Origin: Limnomonas spitsbergensis
Lineage: Eukaryota; Chlorophyta; Chlorophyceae; Chlamydomonadales
NCBI GenBank assembly: GCA_037349105.1
Contig: JAYJMM010000028.1
Location: forward strand, 744,001-808,000
Direction: 5' to 3'
Length of the DNA stretch: 64,000 nucleotides
In this document: piece by piece, positions 47,397-59,300 of the stretch
How positions within the stretch are numbered: position 1 is the first letter of the stretch
How the letters are laid out: each line of letters begins with the position of its first letter
Translations under genes and position numbers: made by a program
Notes under the pieces: model-generated
What the model saw: only the letters and a program-made list of their open reading frames with translations
The model's database searches: none
What the model was told of the DNA's origin: nothing

Positions 47397-50300
47397 CTAG
47401 GCAGCTGTCTCCTCCTCTGCTCTGGCTGCGTCGGTGGCCGCTTTGGCCCTGCGCTGAACTGCCCTGGGGGTGACGTTGGCTTCTCCTCTGCCCGTTGTGT
47501 ATGAAATGTCATACAGCCCGTTGGGCATGGGCCTGGCGATGCCCCGCTCCATCTGTTTAGTGGCCGGATTGGTGGCCATGACCTCCACCTCTGGCTTGTC
47601 CATGGCTCCTGTCTCCTGGGCTGCTCTGGCGGCTGCCCTGGTTGCCCGGGGCGCTGTCTCCTCGTGATGGGCTGGTTTGTTCGGTACTGCTGCTGCGGCC
47701 GGGCCCGGCACGCTGGTCCTTGATGCAGGCTCGCACCTGGGGCACATCCAATCGCCCTCGGGGATGGCGTAGAGCGCTGGCGCGAGGCAGTCCATGTGCC
47801 AGCCGGTGTTGCATGCGTCGCACAGGAGCATGACGTCCCCCCGGTCGGGTAGGCGGCAGACTTCGCAGGACAGGCTGACGTTGGGCCTGGAGGTGCTGAA
47901 ATCCACCCTGCCTTTCAGGTTGGGGAGGTGGCACGGGGAGCAGTTGACTGCGTTCTCTGTTACGGTCAAGCCATCGGCGCCCTCCAGCACCAACGCCCCC
48001 GTCTCCCCCAGCCTCTGCACCCGCAGGATTTCCGGCCTGGCTTTGGGGTCGAGGCTGCGCCGCTCCGAAGCGTACCGGACGTACACGTAATCCCCAACGG
48101 CGAACCGCCTGACCTGGGGTACATATCCTCCTCCGCGGATCCTGGCGTAGCGCAACTTGTCCCGGTGCTGTGCGATCTTCAGGTGCTCTCCCGCGACCGG
48201 AAGGGCCTCCTTGATCCTGGCCACCCTGGCGAGGAGCAGGTCTGCGGCCTCCTCCACTGTTGCCACTCGCGCTGTGCTCCATAGGTCTGCCCCGACCTTG
48301 GAGGGGAACACTGGCTTCTGCCCGTACAGTACCTCGTAGGGAGCCATGCGCGTAGCCTGCTGAGGCGAGCACCGGAAACCCAGCGCCACCCACGGGACCA
48401 TCCTGTCCCACGAGTCGTCGCTGCTCCCGTCCCCGCAGCACTTGCGCAGGCCCGTCTTGAGGGTCTGGACAGCCCGTTCGGATAGCCCATCCGCCTGGGG
48501 ATGGTTGGCGGAGGTGGTGCGATGGTCAATGAAGCAATCGAGTAACATGTCTTGGAACTCTCCCTGGAACTCTGTCCCCTGATCGGTGACCACCTCTGCG
48601 CATCCCCCAAACCGTGCAACCACGTTTTGGAAGAATGCCAAGGCCGTCACGTCAGACGCCTTGCTGGGGATGGGGATAAGCTCCACCCACTTGGAGTAGT
48701 GCTCTACACACACCATGACGTACCGGTTGCCCCTAGGCGTGGTAGTGAACGGCCCGCACAGGTCCACACCCCAGCGGAAAAATAAACCCTCAATAGGGAG
48801 TGGGTGCAGGTCTGGCTGCGTGTGATTGAACGTGGACGCCCTTGCCCTGTCGCACACCCCGCACTCCTGGACAGCCTTCCTGACCGCTGCTCTAAGCCCT
48901 CTCCACCAGTGCTGCTGCAGGATCATGAAGGCCGTGCGGTGGCTGCCGAAGTGACCGGTGCTAGCGTGAGCTTCCCTGATTACTGCCTGTCTGTCCTCGG
49001 GCCTGGGAACTACACACCGCCGTCCGTCTGGCATTACCCTTATCAGCACGCCCCCCCTCTCTGGTTCCCACTGGAAAGGTGCGGCTCTGCGCTGCACCCT
49101 GGCCTGTTCGCCTGCTTCTGCCCCAGGGGGGTGCATTTTTGATTGCAGGTAGTGCAGGACTGGCACGTCTGTCCATACGTCCACCCGGGCTGCAGGCCCT
49201 GCTGCGCATCCTGGCGGGTCCACGACCTCCCCTGCTTCGTCGTCAGCTACCCGGACGGGATCTGGGTCTGGGTCAGACTGCCCACCTGGTTCCTGGGCTG
49301 CATCCGCCCAGTCTGCTGCCGCTGACTCCCCCAAGCATTGCCGATACGTTGCTGCCGCTTCGTCCTCGCCGGAGCATGCTTTGCCTGCACTGGCTAGGGC
49401 GCAATGTGTGGACGTCAGGGTCATGCCGATAGCAGGGTCGCGGTCCGGGCCTGGTAAACCAGCCCTGCGGGCCAGCTCCCTAGGGATGATCTTGGCCGCC
49501 TCGAGGGCTATGGTGAGCCAAGCCTCGAGAGCCCAAGCATCCATGCACCTGCCCAAGGCGGCCCTCCTATCTCCCTCAGGGAAGTCGGGGCGGGGCAAAG
49601 TGGACCCCACTGCGTACCCCATGGCCCTCTCCCTTTCATTTGCATTTGGTTCCTGCAGGCCCCCCATGGGCCTGAAAACCATGCCGATCTGCCCGTTCCG
49701 GAAAGCGTAGGATGCGGGGGTGGCCATGAGGCAGGGCAGCGCCCTCCTTGGTTGCCCAGACACATTGATACGGTACCCGCCGTTATCGGGGCAGGCCACG
49801 ACCTGCGCCCTACTACCCTCGTCCAGGATGTCATCCACAATACCGTCGTGCGGCCTATGCGATGCCTGGATAACAAACTCAATGTCTGCAGCTGGTGCTA
49901 GGTTGCCCCAGTAGTTGCGCGTGCGGTGGGCATAGGAGCCCACTTGCGCTGCATCAAACAGGGAGGGCCTGCCCAGCATCCTGCACACCTCGCCGAAAGC
50001 CTCTACACTAGCCTTCTCGCTCCTCTGGTTTAGCTGCATAGCGACATTTTCAATCAGGTATGCTGGCGGCTTGGCCCTCTGCAGGATCTGCAAGGAGCCG
50101 AGCAGCTTGATAAGCGGGAAGAAAGACTTGCTCCTGGCCCCCTCGAGCCCCTTGCCCTTGCCTGCAGCCGACAAGTCATGGCACTCCCATCCTGCTACCA
50201 TAAACCACTGGCGACATTGCTGTGCCCCAGCCTCTATGAAGTGCTGGGCAGTAATGGAGTACACGTCCTGGGGCAAAGCCCTGAACGCCCCCTCGACAGC

Positions 50301-53300
50301 AGGCGCTGGGAGCAATAGCGGGTATTGCTTGTGCAGCTGCACCAGTCTTCCCCCCGCGATCTCCCGCATGGTGGCACTGGTGTCGGCGTACAGATACTGT
50401 ATGACCGGGATGCCTGCTCTAAGCACCATCTCAAGCCCAGAGCACATACCTCCGAAGGGCTCGAACAGGACCACTCCCTCTTGCTCCAGGGCGTACACCG
50501 CCGCTGTTGGTAGGTATGCCGTATCCACCCCCTGTGCACCGCAGTAGCCTGGCAGTTCAAGCATGGAGTAGGCGAACGCCCCCTGACGGTCCCGTAGGCT
50601 CTGCTCCAGCTGCTCCTGCTGCTCCCCAGTAAAGTCGGGGTGCTTCCCGAGCAGCCACCCCTCCTCAGTTTTGACGTACTCTGAGGGTGCATGCACCACC
50701 CCTCCGGGCTGGAACATGTCGATGACTCCCCCTGCCAGCGGCTCCCCTGTCACTGCCTGTGGCCCTGCGCTGGATGTGCCCTGATCCCAGGTGCTTTGCG
50801 GACGGGGGGGCCGAGGGGCGGGCATATCCACTGGGGGTCGCAGCCAACCAGGCTCCAGCTTGGCAGCTGCCTCCCTGCTGCAGACGAATGCTCCTTGTCC
50901 GGCAGTGAATCCCCCTCCTCGCACGCCCCTTCCGCTGGCCTGTGCCCCAGGGAGGCAGGAGAGCAGGAGCCACACCAATGCCAGGTGGCACAGGCAAGCC
51001 AGAAGGCCCCTGAACGCTGTGCAGGGAAGGAGACCCTTGCAGGCCGGCTGCTGACTGGGGCTGGGCTGTGGTCCTGCAGGGGCTGCCGGTGACGGCGCTG
51101 CTGGCGGGCCCCGGTCCTCTGGTCCCTCCCGCCAGGAGATTTCCAGCTCCACCTGGCTGATCCTGGTGGGCGGCGATGGGCACCCTGTGCTGTTACTGGC
51201 GTCTCTTGCCGCTGCTTTCCTGCGTCGTTGGCGCGCGCGGGTCCTGGCGTTCCTTGCCCTTCGCGCTGCTGCGGCCCTGACCTTGGAGGAGTCCGCTGGT
51301 CTGTTTTCGCTCCTGCTGGTGGGGGTCTGATGTCCCTCTGCCGCTGTTGGACCTGTGCAGCCTGCAGTGGATCTGTAAGCGCCTTCCGGGCTGACAGTCT
51401 GGGCTCTGGCGCTGCTGCTGCTCCTGGCTGCGCTGCGCGGCGGTCTGCCCAGCTGGTGGGGCTGGAGCATCGTCCGCTGGATGGCTTGGTAGTTCCATAG
51501 GCTGGTTCTCTCCGGAACCCCCCACTCCACCGGCCAGTCGTCCAATGGCTCGCCTGCCTCTGGCCACCGCCCCTCGTCATTGGCCTTGATGAGCTCTGCC
51601 CCGATGGACAGGATCTGGGCGTACTGGACCGCGTGCATGGACGGCTGTAGGGGCTGGTCTGCTGTCTCCCTGTACCATTCCCTGAATGGCACTGGGCGCT
51701 GCTCCCCCCTTCTAGCCTGGTTGGCCTCGTCCTGCCTTCGCTCCTCGATGGCCTGCCGTACGTCGGAGATGGTTGCCCTGCTGTGCGCTGCCTTGAACAC
51801 CACCTCCCTTTCGCCGGGCAAGGCTTCCTGCGCGCTGCACCACCATCGCACCCCGAGCCTGGAGTCCTCCTCCATCTGCCTTTGCCTGATGAAACCCAGC
51901 GACTGGTTCCTCTCGGGGCATGCCATGGCTAAGTGCCCCTGGTGGAAGCAGATGGCGCATCTGCCCTCTCGCAGGCGTGGTGCGGGGCAGGCGTGGTAGT
52001 CGTGCCCCTTTTTTCCGCAGCGTTCGCACGGCTCGCTGTGGACGGAGTGGTGGCCCCACGCCGGGGGAACTGCATCGCTGCAGCCGCAGCAGGCCCACAC
52101 CCCTCGCCGGGTACCTCCTATGCCCGGCTTGTCCATGCAGGTGCCGCATGCCTTGGCGTGGCACCGACAGCAACGCCTGCTGGGCTGTTCTGTTGGGCCA
52201 ATGCTTTCTCCGCATCCCAAGCAGCTTGGCAGCCTGGCCTCGGGGGTCATGCAGAACTGGCACACTCTGGCTGCCCCTGTCCGCGGTGTTCTCATGCACA
52301 GGTCATGCCATGCTATTCCGCATGCGCTGCACCAGATCAAGCGTTCGCCTGCACGGGCCTGGTCGCACCCTGCGCACGGCTCCTTGCGCTCTTGGCCGGA
52401 GCCAGAGGATTGGCCTGAGGGCCCGGCGCCGTCTGTGCCTGGGTCCCCCTCCAGCTCTGGCGGCTGTGCCTCGCTGAGGGCCCTTAATCGGCCGCGGAAT
52501 GCCTGCCGCAGCTCCTCCGCTGCCTGGTTGCGTCCCTGCAGCCTGGGGTCGGGGCTGGGGTCTGGGACCATGCTCAGCCTGTAACGCAGGCTGGCCTCGA
52601 TGCGGCCGCCCCTGGGCTCTGGGCCTCCCTGGGGGGCTGGCCATGGTGCCCCGCCCTCGAGCCGCTGCCTGTCCCGTTGGGCCACAAACTGTCGTAACTC
52701 GTCTTCCCACTGCTCCTTGCTGAGATATACCCTCCTGTGATCGGGCTCCCCCTCGGCTGCCAAGTGTGGCGCGCCGGGGTCCTCAGGATCAGGATTGCTG
52801 GCCTCGCTGTTGGTGTCGCTGAGCCCCCTGCTCCAGCTGGGTGAGGTGTCAGCCTGGAATCCCAGGGTTGCTGCAGGCTCTGGCCGCCCTTCTGTGGCTC
52901 TGCTCTGCTGGCTGTCCCCTTGCATATGCCCGGCTGAAGGTGCAGTATGCTCGCCGGGCACTGCCACCCTCCCCTCTGGTGGCGCGGTGTGCCCTGCTGT
53001 GGCTGCTGGTTCCTCCTCGGAATCCGAGTCCTGTAGGAGCTGCGGCAGTCCTGCCAAGCTGTTATCCTCGTCTGACTCGGGCCAATCCACCTCGTAGTTG
53101 CCCCCCCTCAGGGAGGTGAAGAAAGAATGCTCCCTGCTGCTTGGCTGCATGTTGAGGGTAGTTTCGTCGGGGCTGTGCGTGCTGCCTGGGCTGGTTGTCT
53201 CCCTGAATGCTCCCCAACGCCCCCGCGGCGTCTCTTGGCGGTCCGCTATGCCCCTATCCAGCAGGCCTGTCAGGTCCCTCAGGGCCTCATCGTGATTGCT

Positions 53301-56300
53301 ACCGCTGAATAGGGGGTGGAGCGTGACGGCTCCCCTGGGGTGCCTTTGCCACCAAAGGCGGACAGTGGCCGCCGGTGCAGACCAGTGGGGCAGCAAGATG
53401 GATGGGACGCCGTTGTAGTAGGCCGCCTGTTCCACCCGCATCCACTGCTGTAGGCAGCTCTGTAGCCTGCCTTGAGCAAAGGCTGAGAGGGTGAGGGCCT
53501 GCTCGCCCTGCCATGCGGTGGCGCCCGCTGCTGGCGTGCAGTGCGCTGACACGTGCGTTGGGCAGTCGGCTCTTTCTTGGGGTGCCCAAAGCTCGTCCAC
53601 TATCTCGATGTTGTGGACAGCTGCTGACATCTGTCCTGGCAGCAATGTCCTGTTAAGGGCCATCATCATGATGGTCCACACCGCCGGGTCTGTTCCTCGA
53701 AAGGTGGACACCGCGTGCTCCTCTGCCCGTTCTACGGAGGGAAACCGGTCACTCTGCACTTGGGTAGCTGTCTTGAAGAAGAACCACACGGGCTGGTCAT
53801 CGCGTGTGGCGTGCATGTGTATCCACGCCCGCGGTGCTGGGTGCGGCCACTGCCCCTCCAGGTCCTCGTGGTAGTGTGCCACCGCCAGCCGAACCGGGAT
53901 AGCGACCCTGGCGTCACCTGGCTCGTACCCCCAGGGGACCCCCTGGCCCATGACCTCTCTGGCGATGTCTTGCCCCCTCTCGACGATCTCGGGGCATTGG
54001 CGAGGCGTTCCTGGGTGGAGGATCCCGGCACCGTCGTACCCGCTGTGGTCCCGCAGTGCCGCCAGGGCGTACGCCTGCCTGGCTGCTGCTTGTGTGGGTA
54101 CGCAGACGGCTTGGTTGGCCAGGCACGGGTGGCGAGCGAGAGTCATGACGCAGTTCTCTGCCCACGGTGTCCGCATGAACCCGTCGTGGGCGTGCTGCCA
54201 CATGCCGTATGCCCTTGCCGCGTCTGGTATCTCCTGGCTGGTCCTGAACTGCTCCTCTGCTGCGGTAATCCCCTCCTTGACGACGCTGCCCAGGAGTTCG
54301 CTGACGCAGTTGGCATAGAGAGGAGTTGGCCATGTGGAGCTCATGAACTCTTCCATGGCCGTGCTAGGTCTGATGTGACCTTTAATGGCCGCAGCCAGGA
54401 GCCCTGCTGTGACCGCGTCCATGGGGAAGACCAACCTTGCTACTGCCTGCATTGCTGCCTGTCTGTCAACACAGATGACTTCCCCCCGCGGTACGCACCA
54501 ATGGTTTTGCAACCTGCACAGGCCGTCCGCGCCCGCGCCGGGAAGGGTGATCATGGCCGCTGTGGCGGCTACCTCTGGCATGTCTGTTCCTGCCGGGTAC
54601 CACTGCACGAAGCAATGCCTAGGCCAGGGCTCGCCAGGCCCTGGGCCCGGTGCGTCGAGGTCCTCTGCGTCTTCTACTGCGCTGAGGTCGCTGTTTCCCC
54701 AGTGGTCTGGGTTCTGCGGCTCCTCTGGTTCCCACCACTGCTCTCTTTCGCTGGGTACTTCCTCCTGCATCCATGTCCTTTCTGTTGGTCCGTGCTCTGT
54801 CCTGCAGCTGCGATGCCCGCTGCTTGCGGCTAGGGGCCGGCTGGTGACGCCCCCTGTGGCCCCATGGGCCTGCAGCGTGGAGCTGCTACCGCCTCCTTCT
54901 GCGGAAGCTGCCGGCCTTGGGCCTGCGGCGGGGGCCCCTGCTTCCGGGGTACCTGGGCACAACACGTCGGGGGGGTCGTAAATGTCCTGGGAAAGGTCGT
55001 CTGACTCCCCCTCCTGCCCTGAGGCCTCCCCTGATATCTCAGGGTCCTGTCTGTGGGCGCTGCCCTCTGACTCGCTGTTGCCCTGGTCTTCCCTGGCCCT
55101 GAGCGTGACTAGGAAATTTGCGAGCAAGGCGAGCCACCCCTCTTGAGGGGCTGGTGCTCCCATGCGTCGCAGGTAGTCCAGGAGTTCTAGGGCATGGGCT
55201 GTGCTCTTAGGGGCGTCTGCGGGCATGGTCAAGAGGCCATTGGTGGCAATTGCTTCCACGGCCACCCGCCAATGATGGATTTGCTGGGGCACCTCTCCGT
55301 TCCGTGCCTCCGTGGCCATCCCCTCTGGGTCCAAACCTGGCTCAGGCTCACGTCCTTCATGAAGGCCCAATGGTTGCCTTGCCTGCTCTTCCTGCCCTTC
55401 TAGGTATGCGTCATCCCACTCCTGTTCAAACCAGGTGTCTGGTTCGTTGAACCCTGGGTCGTGCCCCCTGGGGATGGTGGCGAAGCACCCATGGGCCCCT
55501 TTGCCCGCCCACCTGGGTCCCTCCGGTGGTCCTGGCAGGAAGTTGGCGGGCGGGGCGCCTGCCTGCCTGGCTGCCCATACCTCGAATGGCTCGTCCTTGG
55601 CTGCCTCGAACAGGTCGCGGAGGCGTTCGCGCTGCTGGCTGCCGCTGGGGGGTTCCTCCTGCCTGAAGCGACTGTGTCCCGGGTTGTCCTGGGCTGGTGC
55701 TCGGCCCTCTCCCCCGCCGCTGGGCCTCCAAGGCTGGGCCTGCGTCTGGTTGCATTCGAAGGCGAAGTGGCCGCTACCTCCGCACTTGTAACATGCTTCC
55801 TTCTGGGTAGGGGGTGCTCTGCCGGTCCTGCCCCGGGCAGAGTCCTCCAGCGGCGCCCACCTGACCATCCTGTTCTCCCCTGGCTCCTCGGCTGTCGAAC
55901 GCCTTCCGGGGCTGTGGGCCTGGCTTTGCCGAATGGGGCTTCTGGCTCTGCCCTGCGGCCAACGCTCGCCGCGGGGGCTGCGTGGCGCCTCCCCTTCCCA
56001 GCGCCTGCCGCTCCCGCCCTCGGGTTCTCTGCTGCCGTGGTTGGGTGGGTTCCCTGGGGTAACGGGACTGCGGCTGCGGGTTCTTCTGTTCCTGCCCCCG
56101 CCGTCTGGGCTGAGGGCCTCCCTGCCCCTGGGCCGCTGGTTGCCACCGCTGGTGCCCTGCGGGGGTGGAGGTGGCCTTCTGTTTGGTGACCTCGCCCGAG
56201 GCTGCTGTGCGCCGTTCCTTCTCTCTGTCAGTTCCCCCGGCCAGCGCCCGTCCTGGTGCTGCTCGGTGCTTGGAGCCCGCCGCTCCCTGCTGTGGCTACT

Positions 56301-59300
56301 GCGCCGTGGGCTCCTTTCCCTTGGCTGACGCTCTGCGGCGCTGGCGCTCCTGGGCGCCCTGCTGCTGTCGGGGTTGCGGCTAGGGCCGCTGCCTGACTCC
56401 CTTGCCCGTGGAGAGGGGGTGCGGCTGGCCCTTGCCTTGGGCTGATTGCCCTGCTTGGGCTGGGCTCTGTTGTCCCGTAGAGACTGCAACAGGTCCTCCG
56501 GGTAGTCCCCTAGGCCAGGGTCGTCGAGCTCACTCAGGACCTCCTGGACCTCAGTGGGCTTACCCCTGGGCGTTCCTTCTTGGCCGCCCTGTCCTCCTCC
56601 CCTGGCTTCCTTGCTTGGTGCCGCGTCCTGCTGCTGGGGCTCGACAGTTGTGTCTGCCGCAGGCTGCTGCTGCCTGGCCTCCCTGGCCCCGCTGCAGGCC
56701 TCCTGCTGGGCTCCACAGGGGCGCTGGGGGCCCGGCTCAGGGGCTGCCTCTGTGCCCTTGTACTCCTCCTTGTACCTCCTTTTGAGATCATTCACCTCTA
56801 TGATCCACTTGGCGCATTCGCCCTTCCATCGTGCCATCTCCTTGTCTGAAGCGCCGTCCGCCATTGCCCGGGCCTGCTCCATTTTGAAGGAATAGATGTC
56901 TGCCTCCCTGCTGGCGATTCTCTGCCTGGCTGCGACCCGGATGGCCCTGTTCAGGACCTGGACCTGGGCCTCCAGGCTGCTGACGACGGCTGCCCTGGGA
57001 GCGTCCCTGTCTGCCTGCAGCTCAGACTCTGAATCAGTGGTTCCTTCATCGCTGTGGCTGGTGTCCTGAGTGTGCGCAGCCGGAGAGCATGGCTGGCAGC
57101 TGCCTCTGCTGTACGTGTCTACTCCCCGGCCCGGCTCGTTCTCCAGGAGCTCCCCTAGCCGCCGCTCGCATTCCTGGTCCGTATGCGATCTGCGCATGTC
57201 GCAATACGCGCAGGGGCCGTCCCTGTTGCGCAGGGCATTCCTGACCTCATGTCGGACGGTGTGCTCCTGCTCCATGGCTAGCCTCGCCTTGTCCCGCGCT
57301 GCTACGGGAGGGTCCACGGCTTTGCCGTCCTTGTCCCGTGCTGCTACCGAGGGGCCCCCGGCTTCGCCGCCCTTGTCTCCGCTGATGGGCCGGCTCCCGG
57401 TACCCCTGGTACCGTCCGGATCCGCCGGCGCTGCGTGAGCCTGGGTACGGGCTACTGGGTCTGCCTCTGGCGCTGCAGCAGGGTTGGTTCCCTTTTGCCC
57501 TGCTTGCTGGCGCGCTGCCTCAGTACCTGCGCCACGGGCCCCTTTGGCCTTGGCCGGCTTGGCCCCTTCTGGTGCTGCCGCAGGTGCCTCTGCCGCGGGC
57601 AGACGGGTGACACGGTTTGCGGCGACTGTAGTTTGCGTCGCAGGGCCGCCTCCTGTACCTGTCACCATGGCACATTGTGGGGTTAAGTCTGGGTTCATCT
57701 CGCCCCAATCTGCCGGCCACTCCTCAGGCACCCAGGCGGGGTCGTCCAAGCCTGCCCAGGTTGCCGCGGCCGCCTGGTGGGATCCTGCTGGTGATATCAG
57801 TTCTAGCGGCAGGGTGAGCCCGTCGGCTCCCCCTTGAGGGAACAGGGTGAGGCGCCCTGCGGCTTCTAGGACTCCCCCATACTTGAGGAATTCGGGGTTC
57901 CCTACCAGGTGCTCATACGCGTCAGGAGGCGTCTTGACCACCCTGACCGCTGCTTTCTCCACGATCGCATTCGGGCTTCCATACCCGTACACGACGTAGA
58001 TGAACAGAATCCCGTACAGGTCTGCTCCTGCATTATCGGTTGTCCTGATCTTTTCATCCGTCCTCACCAGCTTGGCCCCCATGGCTACCAGCTGTTCTGC
58101 TATGTTGACGGTGATGACATGGCATGAACATGCCGTGTCCATTAGTGCCTTCTGGGCCACCAGCACCTTCCCTTTCACCATGAGGCCTACGCACTGGCTG
58201 TAATCTCGCCTGTCGTTTGTGAAGTATTGTAGCCTCGGGCTGATGGTGATCTTACGACCCTGACCTATCCAGCCCGGCTCACCACGGACCGGCGTGACTC
58301 CCATGGGCATGGTGGTGTGCGCCAGCGCTGTAAGTCGTTCGTTGATGTAGCCCACCTGCGCACGGACATCGCACAGGCCGTCAGCTAGTCGCCTAAGAGC
58401 AAGCCTTTTCTCTCCCTTCCTGGAAGGGTGTTCAACAGCCAGTGGTTCCTCCTCCTCCTCACTGCTAGAGGAGGGTCTAAAGGACCGTGGCCTGGCGTTG
58501 TGGGCTGCCTGCTTGTACTCTCCAGGCTTGGGTGCCAGCCCAACCTGCGTCAGGAGGGCCACGGACTCGCTGAGCATTTCGGCCACCGTTTGGTGCCACC
58601 CATCCGGCTCAGCGAGCTCGGAGGGGCCAGAAAGGTGAGACAGATGAGCGGACTGCTGGCCATGCCCCGCCTGCCCCTGCGGCTGCCTCTGGGCCGGCCT
58701 GCCTCCTTGGTTCCTGTCGTAGGTCCTGTTCACGGGTGGCCCCTGCGGTCTTGGAGGCGGTGGGTACTGCTGTTGAGGCGGCCGTGCCTGCCCCGTGGTG
58801 ATGTCAGTGGCCAGGGGAGCAGGGCGGCGTTCGTCTCTAGCCCTGGGAGTCCTGCAGTCCCTTGCCAGGTGGTCCAGGCTGCCGCATTGGAAGCAGGCTT
58901 TGGGGGCGCCCCCAGCGCTGTGGGTGCTGGTTGTCAAGGCTGTGGCTTGGTCGGCCCACGTGACGCCCTTGGCTCTGCTTTCCTGCCTGGCAGGCTGGCT
59001 GCTGTTCTGGTATGGCGCAACTCCTGGTCCATCCCCTCTGGGCCTGGCTTCCCACTGGCTGGGCCGATCTCGCCTGCCGCGCCCCGCCTGTTGCTCCCCC
59101 TGGCTCCTCTGCTGATGGTCTCCTGGTCCTTGCCTGGAGTCCATGGCAGCCAGGTCCCCCAATTCCAGGGCGAACCTCTCCCACAGCAGTACCTGCTGCG
59201 TCAGGACCTCTACCTGGGCCTCGTCTGTCATGTGCAGGTATCCTGGCACGGTCATGATGAACGCTGTCAGCTTCACTCTGACTGCCCCTGGCAGCCCTTC

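Noticed and set aside
53715..54833. Long + strand ORFs inside the retroelement (for example 372 codons here and 353 codons at 58428-59489)
   Set aside because: They mirror GC-rich coding sequence of the polyprotein on the other strand and show no domains.
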